Shown here one piece after another: positions 40,701 through 52,400 of a stretch of DNA of 64,000 bases. The notes below the pieces were generated by a model that had not been told where the DNA came from, did not search any database, and saw only the letters and a program-made list of their open reading frames with translations. A program made the translations under genes and the position numbers. Source of the stretch: Ascidia mentula (taxonomy: Eukaryota; Chordata; Ascidiacea; Phlebobranchia; Ascidiidae); the NCBI GenBank assembly GCA_947561715.1, contig OX387201.1, positions 12,972,001 to 13,036,000 on the forward strand, read 5' to 3'. Positions within the stretch are counted from its first letter, which is position 1. Every line of letters starts with the position of its first letter.

Positions 40701-43700
40701 GCAGCAGCAATTGGAGAGATCCTTAATTTAAAAGCATTACACGAGACACCAAAAAAAGTTTTGACCAGTCTTGAAGAAAATGACATACGTCGTATCGGCA
40801 CAGAGATAACAAAGTAACGCTTTTGCTTTTGTAACAACTTACAAACTAACAACTAACTTTGGTCAATTTCACCAATGGTCTTCAGTTTGTTTTAAAGCCA
40901 TAATATTACTTACTGTCTGTAAGCACTTCTTCGCTTCGTTTTTTTTGCAGGATAATAACCTTTTAGGGTCAAAGCTTGACGTGTGGTTTTTGTTTTTCAC
41001 ATATTATTAAATTTTCTGGACGTATAAGAACTTGTATCATCATCATTACTTTTTCGTGTTAGAACGTTGGTTCCTTCTCGATGCGCTTCCTCTGTGTTCT
41101 CATCTGGTATCAACGAACTTGCGATTGCTCTCACCGAAAACGCGGTTCGTAACGCAGCGAAAAGTTCCTCATCGGATCAATCTTCTTCCTCTCCTTCTCT
41201 CGATAAAGCTATTAAGGGCCTTGCTGACACATTGGTCAAAGTAAGTTGTAGAAAACAAGGAAAATACTTTTCAGACAATGAACAAATGTACAGAGTTGCA
41301 CTAATGAGACCTTACAAGTCGAAACAGTGTGCGCTACTTTTTGCAGCTCAGTAATAATATTGGCTTTTAAGCTTCTGAACAAATGCATTGTTCGACATGT
41401 TAAATTACTTTCAAAACAAATTTCCGCAACAATGAAAATTTGCTTTGACGAAATATGGCAGCTGCATACTTTTAGGAGACGCTGCACAAGTCGAGTTTGC
41501 TATCGAGTGGAACTCAGTCAGCGATTAGTTCTGGTTTGGATTTATTGGCTGATGACATCACCAATGAGGTCATTCACAGGGTCGAACAAATTTCTGAAGA
41601 ATCTGCAGTAAGCTCGGGAGCAAGCAAGTTGGCAGATGATTTAATTACGTCCGCACTTGAAAAGGTTTGGAAAGTTTCATTGCCGTGAAATCACTTCTCG
41701 TGTACTTGCAAACACCAATTAAAAGTCACTGAAACTTCATATAAATTTGTATGTGTTTTAATGCTCAGGGAAATAAAGTAGGAAGTTCCACGGAATCAGC
41801 TGTTTTGAGTGGGGTTGACATTCTTGCTTCCACCTTATTTCAGGAAACGATTAGATCAGCGACTGGTGTCGGCAGCTCATCCGAATCCACTTTAAACTCA
41901 GCTATCAAGGTTCTCCCAGCTTAAATTAAAAGCTAAAACCAAACACTATGTGTACATAATTTTCTTCAAATTTAGGACTTGTCTGAAAATGTCGCAAACA
42001 TGGCGTTGGACGAGGCTTTGGGAAAATGCAACAACGCAGGGAGTTCGGCCGAATCAGCAATCAGTTCCCTTGCGACATACGTCACAAAATGCACTGTTGG
42101 AAAGGAAGGGTATTTGTTGTTCCAATTATTACATGCGTATTCCATATGTTTAAACGCAACATATTTTGCGTTAGATTTGTTTTGTCACATCATAACATTA
42201 CTGCATAAAATTGCTGTGTTGCTGAAAATGGAAATCTGCCATTAAAACCACTACTGCCTTTTGAAGGTTGAACAAAAACACCGCGTACGCTTTAATTTAA
42301 ATAGGGTTCTTTTTGAGTGAAAGGTATTTATTAATATCGACGTTTTAGTCGCAATACAACAGATCTTCTCAAAGACACTGTGTCTGGCAACTTCATTTAT
42401 AAACTGTTCAAAAACCGACTGTTGATAAACTGTTTAAAAATATATCAGACAATCCCCAAGATGAACTGTTTACAAGTGGTCTTTTGGTTGCAGAACAACA
42501 TCTAGTGACGTTGAAAGCGCTTTAAGTTCTGGCGTAAGCAAAATCATCGTTGACACTCTCTCAACTCGTGTCATGGAAATAATACAAGAAAAAAAAAATT
42601 CGCAGTTAAAAACTGTTGATAAAGACAAGTTGAAAGGGGACATTATCCGAATCGTTCGCAGTTTAATTGACGCTTACAACAGGTTGGTATTCGTACTTTG
42701 ATTTTTCTCTAGCTTATTACTGTATTTTTCATATCACAGTTCCATGTCCGATACGCAACAGGAGGACCAAACAAAAACATCGGATGATAGTAAGAGTTTG
42801 GTTCACATGGTAAACCACATTTTAAACAAGGGCGTCTTACAGAGATTACAAATGTTATATCTTCACTGACATCTAGCGGAAGCTCAGCGGTAAGTACTGC
42901 CATCAGTGCTTTAGCGAACGATATCTTGGGGAATTGCATTGTAACGCAAAACACGTCAGGTGAGTTGTATAAAAACGACAAAATGCAGATTTTTAAAATC
43001 ATTTATGACAGCTGCAGACAAAAAGGACTTCTCTCCAACACATCATGACCAGTCAGTAAGTATTTTACGTTGTGCTTGGATGCTTGGTCAATATAATATT
43101 AATATTACGGAACAAACAGCGCATAGTTGATCAGTTGTGTAAATATTAAACAAATTTTATTTCAATGAACATTTCTGGTCAAATTCACATTTGTTTATTA
43201 TGTTTACTGGGAAAGCTTGAACAATCCGAAGGTCAAGAAACTCAGAAAATTGCGACAAGTAAGTCCCATACGCACAGAACCCCATATGAGTCCAACTTTA
43301 CATGGCGTTCTCCACAAAGCAAAGGTAAACAAGGTTGTACCACACTCTAAACTGGTGATAAACATTTCAGAAATAGCGAATTTACGAATCAACTTTTTTA
43401 TTACAGACTCGCACTCTACAAAAGACACGCGTGCTATTAAAGTTTATGCAACACAACTAAACCTGTGAGCCGAATGTTTACATATTACTAGCACCGTTTC
43501 AAACGGCTTTACTAATTTATACGAATTCAAAGAAATAAAATGGCGGAGGGAAAGAAAGCGACATTTAGTCACCATGTGATGCCAGTTCTCACCGAACAAT
43601 CAAGTGCTGAAATGCAGGAAGCCCTTGACGAACTTGCAACTCGTATTGTAAAATCCGTTGTCTTAAACAACAATGACAGTACAGGTACGATGTTCAGAGT

Positions 43701-44437
43701 TTTGCCAAACACTATAAGAAAGTTCACAGAAACAGTTACAGATACTAGCGAGGATGTTGTGTATCTTTCCAAATCCCAAAGCGTCGAAAAATTGGTTGAA
43801 TCTTTGGCACTAGGTGTCGTGACGTCACTGCTAGGACTTGACGTCTCGATTTCAGATGAAACTTCAGTCCAAGATTCGACAATCAGCAATACATCGTATG
43901 TTACTAATATCAAAATAAACTATTTGCGCTGGTTTCGTTTTGCCATACATCAGCCTAATGGTGGCATATTGGACCGTTCATTTTAGGCCTTTAGATGAAA
44001 AAAACGAGAAAATGGACGAAGTGATACCGACCCCATCATCTGGATATTTTACTCGCAACAAAGGCTTGTTTGACACTCGCACAAAGGTGGGAATCTAACG
44101 CAAAAATGTTTCTAATGTTCGTCCTATCATGCATTCTGCTGATGGTACTTCACAACCTTCTTAACAGAAAGTTAAGCGGGAAAATGTATTCAAGTAGTTC
44201 TATCTTTTACAATAGCTTGCCAACCTGCCGCGCCCTTCCGCCCCGATTCCTGGTAGACGCCGGCATGCGGTAAAAGAATCAGGAATGTTTGAAGCATTAC
44301 CAACTTTTCTAAACCAGCCATTCGACGGTATATGCACATTCACTTTATGTTATAGATTCACTGCAATTATAAAAATACAAACTAAATTATCTTTACTTCA
44401 TACATTAACAAAATTATTCCTAAACATGTTTAAGTAA
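31706..44437 (+). CDS. FSIP2-like: FSIP2-like (fibrous sheath-interacting) sperm-tail protein
   Basis: Vertebrate FSIP2 is a giant testis protein of the sperm fibrous sheath that binds AKAP4. About 28 exons join in phase: 31706-31885, 31991-32155, 32349-32501, 32568-32798, 33104-33210, 33271-33422, 34655-34990, 35043-35330, 35797-35927, 36032-36140, 36292-36398, 36525-36739, 36820-37034, 37234-37348, 40465-40813, 41063-41240, 41476-41664, 41769-41909, 41976-42109, 42494-42682, 42740-42789, 42843-42959, 43012-43055, 43216-43258, 43407-43464, 43533-43895, 43987-44086 and 44216-44437 (last one least certain), about 1,560 residues. The N-terminus matches FSIP2: LGAKLPLIPGS, CLHDPHLRHYF, LKKRRYITPENKVVCSL, YRQYL. 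A charged coiled coil follows (32568-34830), then repeated Ser/Ala-rich helices (SSGLDLLADDI, SGVDILASTL, SSGVSKIIVDTL). One frame break lies at an A run near 34827. It is far shorter than human FSIP2 (about 6,900 residues). Confidence 0.78.
34271..34506. repeat. Snap-back interspersed repeat, copy B (FSIP2-like intron)
   Basis: This is the best copy of the family. AGCTGCAGACAGGGTGTGTA (from 34300) faces its inverse TACACACCCTGTCTGCAGCT (to 34503). The inner arms are nearly perfect inverted repeats of about 80 bp containing ctcatcagtgcagctgttgc. The left side also has tgtgcaaaaaagccataata, shared with copies A and C outside the core. The apparent ORFs across it are by-products of the palindrome. 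Confidence 0.75.
35487..35698. mobile_element. Hairpin MITE in an FSIP2-like intron
   Basis: The arms 35498-35567 and 35620-35689 are inverted copies of each other (agcttttaacaacaggatca against tgatcctgttgttaaaagct). They extend imperfectly outwards through caaagca. The 50-nt loop is AT-rich. No target duplication could be fixed. It lies wholly inside the intron 35331-35796. Confidence 0.65.
38626..39591 (+). CDS. Orphan single-exon seven-transmembrane receptor nested in the FSIP2-like gene
   Basis: An uninterrupted 321-codon frame from ATG 38626 to TGA at 39589-39591. Seven hydrophobic segments can be seen: VSAALLTAAAFYVLICLIYY (TM1), the region around LHIASAASALLSCL (TM2), VWCLVYTVMVALFYLVGSL (TM3), TIFGVYIALLSAVLTITLSY (TM4), SICLTILAASYVLFQLLLLG (TM5), VVCTAICVTSALLSATIAAC (TM6) and LIVHVDLIVNTVAIVCTTAN (TM7). 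A Cys just before TM3 (DVWC) and one in the second outer loop (TDGC) could form the disulfide typical of GPCRs. There is a glycosylation site (GNVS) before TM1 and a short polar tail. It lacks DRY and NPxxY, so I cannot place it in a rhodopsin subfamily. It lies on the same strand inside the 3.1-kb intron 37349-40464 of the FSIP2-like gene. The frame is open further upstream without an ATG. Confidence 0.78.
   Translation: MTNHLSVDSSTELLPEYTTSLLPVGLQAEIIGNVSAALLTAAAFYVLICLIYYEWKIHRLRKWGLNKLHIASAASALLSCLAEQFELRLGKTADVWCLVYTVMVALFYLVGSLCTYTLLWWRQRTFYTDPLLRNCNSKTMRVISRLTIFGVYIALLSAVLTITLSYELHSTTDGCILSLKDGQSIVPSICLTILAASYVLFQLLLLGLIVYPLTGSSGGKFRFCRQRRGEPRNEILNLIKRLVVCTAICVTSALLSATIAACSILFARDSYWSLIVHVDLIVNTVAIVCTTANWRQRLFPCFEKRAEEEVYYSRDVVQVSA
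41293..41369. repeat. Snap-back repeat, partial copy C
   Basis: The sequence gttgcactaatgagacctta, then cgaaacagtgtgcgctac and cagtaataatattggctttt, correspond in order to the right half and flank of copies A and B. It lies in the intron 41241-41475 of the FSIP2-like gene. Confidence 0.55.
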
Positions 44438-46422
44438 CAATTTTAAACATTGTAATATGCAGCAACGAAAAAGGAGTGCGTCGATCAATGTGAAGATATT
44501 GCCCTTAATCATCCTCACAGGTACAAAAGGTGTTTTGAAGACATTACTACGTGACCAACTTTTCAGTGATTTTTTAACATTTTTTTGAGATATGGTTGAT
44601 TTCATGGCAAAATGTCAAAAGCGTACGTGGGATAGCAGCTGCCCGCATACTGTTTCTCGATAATCCAGTGATTTGCTAAATGAGCACGTGCAGATCCACG
44701 CTATTGTCCACCACAAAGTTGACCGCTTAACGGTGGTTTGATATGGGAAGGTTTCGCAACCTTCCAATTTTTTCGTCGCCCTTCGTTGGGTCGACACATT
44801 AGATTCGCTTGCTTGCCTGTAACTGCCGTACTAAGGAAACACGCACTGAAGCCACACCCTGGTTTACTTTCTTGTCCATTTCTTCCACCCACACACAAAA
44901 ACATGGTTGTCCTAGCAACTACAGTTTGGCAAAAAAACAACCGTACGTTATTAAGTAAAACGTCGGTTCTACGTCTACGAAACAAAGCCGTTTCGCCTTA
45001 TGTTTGCCATTTGAGAGATGGTTTTTACAGAAAGTTGTTTTGCAGAATTCCAAGTCCGAAAGCTTCCAGACGATCAACGTATGAATCAAAAGAACGTCAC
45101 CAACAACGCTGTAATTTGTTTGTTTGAATACTGTGCGTCACGGAATAATATAAAAACGCACCTATCCAACCTGTTGTAAGTTACGTGATGCGTAAAACGA
45201 AGTGTTTGTACGTTTCCGCTTCGTCATGCTATGCAAAACTTCACTTAGGAGGGGATAAAATCTTTAACTTTGGAAGAAGTTAAACCATTTTCCACATGCC
45301 ATGAACGGCTTTTTGTGCTTTGTAAACTTACGAAAGGAAATCCCTGATACCAATCCGCACGTAGGAATTTTTTTTGCTTTTCTCCTTCCGAACCCCCGAA
45401 ATTGACTACAGGTCCAATTACAGGTTGGGCGTTTAATCATGCGTACCAAGTACTAACTATAGCTACTTCGTATTAGCCACTGATTTAAAATTAGCCCTAC
45501 ACAGGCAAGCGAGCACAAACATTTTTTTTAAAATGAGATCTTGATTTTGTTTTATGCTGATTTCCGTGGGGAACACGTCGTTAAATAATTGAAAAAAAGT
45601 GCTTGTCAGTAGGACAATTACCACACGAGCTTTAACGTTAAAAAGGTAATTAAGTATTTCCCGATAAATTCGTGCTTAACGTTCGACGAGAGGAAGGTGG
45701 TCTCGCGAAATAGGGCCTTGGGTATGTAGGGGTCCCGCCGTTTGTCGGGTTCATGCCTCACTGACTCATAGTCGAAGTGAATAAAAGCCAAACCCTACTC
45801 GCAGCGCACAGCCAGACTTCTTACGTTCATTGCTCGTATCAGAGATTAAGTGGAAGTTGGTCTGTAAAAACGACCTCCAGACGCACCGAACAACAGTAGC
45901 TTCTCGAGTTTAGCAAAAAGCCTTGGTGACAAAACAAGGTAGTTTTATAATAAGTTTCCAGTTATGGTCAAGTGGCGAGAAACAAATTTAGCCGCAATTT
46001 AAATATAAACATTGAAAAAGTTTTTTTCACACTTTTATGCACAGAACTAGTTAAATTTTTACAAATAATTTTACACAGCAACACATTAAAGTCAGTATGT
46101 GATGTACAAAGAGATATAAGTAGAACCTACAGGGTTCGGAAAAACACGGTTTGGAAAATGTGCGAGTAAAAATCAGACGTCATTGTTATTCACGGGAAGT
46201 CGCGTATAACATCACTACATGGGTGGGTGAAGACAAATCGGCATCACCCGGACATTAAAGAAATTGTTAGACGACTGGGGAGTTGAAACCACTAACTGTC
46301 CTTTCACTATTCATTACAGCATTGGATGAACTAAGTTGCGGTGTTTAGGGGCAAATACTATGTTTTTAAATATTACTATGTCGTGAAGAAGATAACAACT
46401 ATCAATTTGTAAGAAGTTTCAG
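44438..46422. other. Intergenic region before the adhesion GPCR gene
   Basis: A 129-codon plus-strand ORF (44738-45127) and an overlapping minus-strand ORF (44701-44985) were read through; neither matches a family I know or has splice partners. At 45779-45790 the text gtgaataaaagc is a TATA-like element. The rest, up to the signal-peptide exon at 46423, appears unique and non-coding. Confidence 0.35.
45779..45790 (+). promoter_or_regulatory. Possible TATA element upstream of the adhesion GPCR
   Basis: An AATAAAAG core follows a GC-richer stretch and precedes tcgcagcgcacagcc about 30 bp downstream. It would need a leader of about 600 nt, possibly spliced, before the ATG at 46423. The support is weak. 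Confidence 0.2.
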
Positions 46423-49400
46423 GTGCTCATTAACTTATTCCTGATGGTTTTGCATTGGATTTATGCAGCAATAGCATGCAGCGTCTTGTCTTCTCAAGTG
46501 TTAGGTAAGATCCGTTGTTGTTCTGCTGTTGGTTTGATATTTTACAACCACATATTTGTTGGTCACAGCGTTGTTTCGTATTTTGTATATACATGCATCA
46601 GTGCACAACAGACAGCTTGGATTTTAAAGGTTGCTAAGTTTGTCACGCTTGAAAAAGTTTACGATTTGGTGTTATGTCACGTGTTTAAGGAGGAACACAT
46701 CTTTCGTGAAACTTTTTTGATGCATAGTACTAGATTTTCAACTCGTTTAACTAAATTTATTATTACAAAATAATCGCTGTTTGTCGTATATTCACCGACA
46801 TGGGGAATAATTTATTTACGGATTCCTTAATTGGGAAATCACTTTGTTGCATGCCAATCTGTTTTAAAGGTGGGCTCTTTTACTTTACCTTTGATTGCGA
46901 AAATGAGGCAGATTGCAACAAAATCGTTCAGGAAATACAGCTACTATCAATAGAAACCGACAACACGACCTCGAACGTGTCAATATCAGGTTAAACATTT
47001 AACTTTTACCTTCCATTGAAATAGGTTGAGTAGATTGTTATTGATTAGTCTTTGTGTGTCAATTGTATCAAACTATAAGTAAGTACCTTCTTGTTAATTT
47101 TTTTTAATCATGCAAGTAAGTTCGTGCGATTCTTTTTATCATTTGGTTGGGGTCATAACTATTTTGCAGATTTCGACGAGTGTGCTCAAACAACGACAGA
47201 ATGTTCTGTTCATGCAACCTGCACAAATAAATTCCGCACATTTTTTTGCCAGTGTAATCCTGGCTATCAAGACAACAACCCTGCTTTTCCGGGAACCAAT
47301 TGCTCGGGTAATAATCGATATTGCGCTTTGTAAGTAAGAAAATACTCAGGGTTATAATTTTACAGATTTTAATGAATGTACAAATAGTACGTTTAACACG
47401 TGCCCACCAAATTCGCATTGCATAAACACCAAGGGCAGTTTTATTTGTGCATGTGACGCCGGATTTTGGAACACATCAAACTCGACAACTGAAATAAACT
47501 GCACAGGTTTGATTCACTTAAATTTGTGAGCTTGGAATAATAATAACTTTTACCAAGATATTAACGAGTGCGAGGTTCCGACTTTAAACAACTGCTCGCT
47601 GAGCGCCCAATGCATCAACAACGTAGGAGGGTTTGTGTGTCAGTGCAATGCGGGTTTACAAAACGCTGATGCAACATCTCCTGGAACAAATTGCATTGGT
47701 GGGCATTGTAAAATAATTTACCGATTAAAATAAAATAACCGAATTCTTGTCGTTACTCTTGGATTATTTGCAGACGTCGATGAATGTAGTGACGACACGT
47801 TACATAATTGCAGTAGCTCATTTAATTGCGCAAACTATGTTGGTGGCTTTAGCTGCAAGTGCGGCGAAGGGTTTGTTTCGAGTGATCCAGTGTTCCCTGA
47901 TGCAAATTGCAAAGGTAAAATTTCAAAAATTTTAATGTTGTCACTGCTATTAAATTACAAACGTTGTAATAGATGTAAACGAATGCTTGGATAGTGCGCT
48001 GAACAACTGCACCCCAGGATCAATTTGCATTAACATGCCAGGATCTTTTACTTGTCAGGGTAGGCCCAATAATTTGTTTTTATAGGTTAAATAATCAATA
48101 CAGAGCCATGCATTGAAAATGTAGATACAACAACTCCAGTTACTAGCTCAATAACGGAGGAAGCAACAACATTAACTTCTGAGTTACCAAAAGAAACAAC
48201 CGAAAATACAAAACTAACAACGAGAGGATTTGTATCAACTCAAGAAACAAGTCAATTCGCAACTACAATCAGCTCAAAGGAACACACAACGGCCATCTCC
48301 ATGGCAATTGCGGACACATCGGAAGCGCGGACACTAACTCCAACCGAATCACTCCCGCAAACCGAAACCACAAGTCACGAAACAACCGCAGGTAATTCTA
48401 TAGCTTCTTGCAATAACTTTGCTTACAACGCATATAACAAACAAAAAAACAATGTGATTGCTCGGTGTATGCGTGGCATTTAACCTAGTGATCAACTATT
48501 GATGATTTTAGCAAATTTCATTAACAAGTGGCACGATGCTGACAGAATCAGAATAAACAAAAATATCAACCAAACAAATTTTACATTAGGGCAAATTACT
48601 CAACAACCTCCACTGTCACCGTCTACAGTTGTTAAAGACAATACAACTAGTAGTATATTTACAATTGCAACCACCAGAGAAGAGAATAGTACACTTGATG
48701 GTAGCACTGCACAGGGAGTAAGTCTCGCTCCCGCTTCTCAAACATATACCACTCTGGAAAAGACTTCCGATATTACCAACCTACTTGTAGTGAGTACAAG
48801 TCAGGAAACTACCACCACCCAAGTAGCAAAATCTAATAGCACTACACAAAAGCAAATTTTCGTTGGAGTGGTCACTGACAATACCTCTCAACATACATCG
48901 ACTGCTAGCACCTTCCAGGAAGCGACTACTGCGGGAATGAGGCTTGAAACGTCCACTAGTAGCCCCACTGAACAAGAAACCACTGATAGCACAACCGAAC
49001 AATTAACCAGCGTTACTACCAACTTGGTCACTGATAGTACCTCTCAACATACATCGGCTGCTAGCACCTTCCAGGAAGCGACTACTGCGGGAATGAGGCT
49101 TGAAACGTCCACTAATAGCCCCACTGAACAAGAAACCACTGATAGCACAACCGAACAATTAACCAGCGTTACTACCAAGTTTGTCACTGATAGTACCTCT
49201 CAACATACGTCGGTTGCTAGCACCTTCCAGGAAGCGACCACTTCGGGAATGAGGCTTGAAACATCCACTAATAGCCCCACTGAACAAGAAACCACTGATA
49301 GTACAACCGAACAATTAACCAGCGTTACTACCAACTTTGTCACTGATAGTACCTCTCAACATACGTCGGTTGCTAGCACCTTCCAGGAAGCGACTACTGC

Positions 49401-52400
49401 GGGAATGAGGCTTGAAACATCCACTAATAGCCCCACTGAACAAGAAACCACTGATAGTACAACCGAACAATTAACCAGCGTTACTACCAACTTTGTCACT
49501 GAAAGTACTTCTCAACATACGTCGGTTGCTAGCACCTTCCAGGAAGCGACCACTGCGGGAATGAGGCTTGAAACGTCCACTAATAGTCCCACTAAACAAG
49601 AAACCACTGATAGTACAACCGAACAATTACCCAGCGTTACTACCAACTTTGTCACTGAAAGTACCTCTCAACATACCTCTGCTGCTAGCACCTTCCAGGA
49701 AGCGACTACTGCGGGAATGAGGCCTGAAACGTCCACTAATAGCCCCATTAAACAAGAAACCACTGATAGTACAACCGAACAATTAACCAGCGTTACTACC
49801 AACTTGGTGACTGACAGTACCTCTCAACATACCTCTGCTGCTAGTACCATACAAACAGCGACCACTGCGGGAATGAGGCTTGAAACGTCCACTAATAGCC
49901 CCACAGAACAAGAAACCACTGATAGTACAACCGAACAATTAACCAGCGTTACTACCAACTTTGTCACTGACAGTACCTCTCAACATACGTCGGTTGCTAG
50001 CACCTTCCAGGAAGCGACTACTGCGGGAATGAGGCTTGAAACGTCCACTAATAGCCCCATTAAACAAGAAACCACTGATAGTACAACCGAACAATTAACC
50101 AGCGTTACTACCAACTTGGTGACTGACAGTACCTCTCAACATACCTCTGCTGCTAGTACCATACAAACAGCGACCACTGCGGGAATGAGGCTTGAAACGT
50201 CCACTAATAGCCCCACAGAACAAGAAACCACTGATAGTACAACCGAACAATTAACCAGCGTTACTACCAACTTTGTCACTGACAGTACCTCTCAACATAC
50301 GTCGGTTGCTAGCACCTTCCAGGAAGCGACTACTGCGGGAATGAGGCTTGAAACGTCCACTAATAGCCCCATTAAACAAGAAACCACTGATAGTACAACC
50401 GAACAATTAACCAGCGTTACTACCAACTTGGTGACTGACAGTACCTCTCAACATACCTCTGCTGCTAGTACCATACAAACAGCGACCACTGCGGGAATGA
50501 GGCTTGAAACGTCCACTAATAGCCCCACAGAACAAGAAACCACTGATAGTACAACCGAACAATTAACCAGCGTTACTACCAACTTTGTCACTAAAAGTAC
50601 CTCTCAACATACCTCTGCTGCTAGCACCTTCCAGGAAGCGACTACTGCGGGAATGAGGCCTGAAACGTCCACTAATAGCCCCATTAAACAAGAAACCACT
50701 GATAGTACAACCGAACAATTAACCAGCGTTACTACCAACTTGGTGACTGACAGTACCTCTCAACATACCTCTGCTGCTAGTACCATACAAACAGCGACCA
50801 CTGCGGGAATGAGGCTTGAAACGTCCACTAATAGCCCCGCAGAACAAGAAACCACTGATAGTACAACCGAACAGTTACCCAGCGTTACTACCAACTTGGT
50901 CACTGAAAGTACCTCTCAACAATCATCGGCTGCTAACACCTTCCAGGAAGCAACCACCGCGGGAATGAGGCTTGAAACGTCCACTAATAGTCCCACCAAA
51001 CAAACCACTATTAGCACCAGTAAACAAACAACAACGCAGCAATCCAGAAGCGGAATGACAACAGCCACCGCAGTAACAAGTACAATTCAACCAACTGATT
51101 TTAGTACAAAGCAAATATCAACCTCTGTTATCTCTGTTGCGCCAACTACAATGTTACAAGAAACCAGCTTTAAAACCACACAAGAGGACGCTACGTTTGT
51201 TACAAAACAAGAAACTACTTTTAGTTCCCAACAAATAAGAGAAAGTAAGTCAGTTGTGGTGCATGTTTCTCTGATTTGCACCAACGCACACTTCGGCCCA
51301 CCCACATTGTTAATGCATGCATGCTACCAGTTCCAGTGTCAATGATGTCACAGAAACTGGCTATGCTTCTACAAAATTCTCAGTTTTCTCAACCGTAACC
51401 ATTCTCTCGGATGATATCATACAATGCATGCGACTATAAATTACCTAAATCATCAGAAACAATGATTTGTGCATTGGGCTTCCAAGCATGTGGATCTCTC
51501 CAATAACATGCGTTCGCTGTTCTGATTAAATTACAATTTTATTGCATTTTTCTGGTTTTAAAATTGTTGTAGTTACCACTGCTGCAAAAGATATCAGTAC
51601 GGCCCCAAGTACAACAATCACAACTTTGGCGAGTGTCTCCTCAAAAGAAGCAAGCTCTGCAGATTCCTCTACAAGCAAACCAACTACTAGTCAAGACACC
51701 ACGCCAACCCTAACAAGCATGCCTATAGTTACAACTGTGGCCATAGCATTGGTATACATATTTCATCGTAATTTTAAACACGCACATATCTTTTGTTCAA
51801 TCCACGACATGTTTAGCCTACAACACCATCGCCTCCAATGAATATTACCAACGAAAACATCGTACAAGTTGCCAATGTTTATTCGGAGGAGTCTATCGAG
51901 TATGTTACTCAAGGTAATCAGATTATAAAATATAAAGATAACTGTACTGATTAGAGAAAATTGGACTTAAATGTAAACGTCAATATAGGAAATTTGACCA
52001 CGATGGGAGTCATGGTGATTTTGGACGGTTTAAAGACTTTATCGTCCCCTGGACCTAACGTAACTGTTACCGTAGCTGTTGCTGAATCAATACTAAAGGT
52101 TGTGGATGAAATTGGAATGAAAACTGGTGAGTAAATACGTTTTCTTTCCACAGGAAACAATAAAAATTTGTCTGATTTTTAGGCGAAAATGCAATTACCG
52201 ATGCTGTATCATTGTCATTTACCAATTTAACTGAGGTGTTACTGCAAAACGTAATGCTACCAACAGGAATGTTTGAAAGCAAGTTAAATTCCTTAACCGT
52301 GGGTGCAATTGACACAGGTTTTGTGAGCGGAGGTAACTATTTTTTTTCGGGTACCAGAAAAAGATTGGTAGACAAAATACCTTGATAGGTTCAGGTCGAA

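Noticed and set aside
44738..45127. 129-codon plus-strand ORF before the adhesion GPCR
   Set aside because: It has no recognised domain, signal peptide or splice partners, and a competing minus-strand ORF overlaps it.
48876..51006. Regular 156-bp direct repeats, superficially like a CRISPR or satellite array
   Set aside because: The units lie in one open reading frame, with no spacers, and encode a Ser/Thr mucin stalk flanked by in-phase exons.
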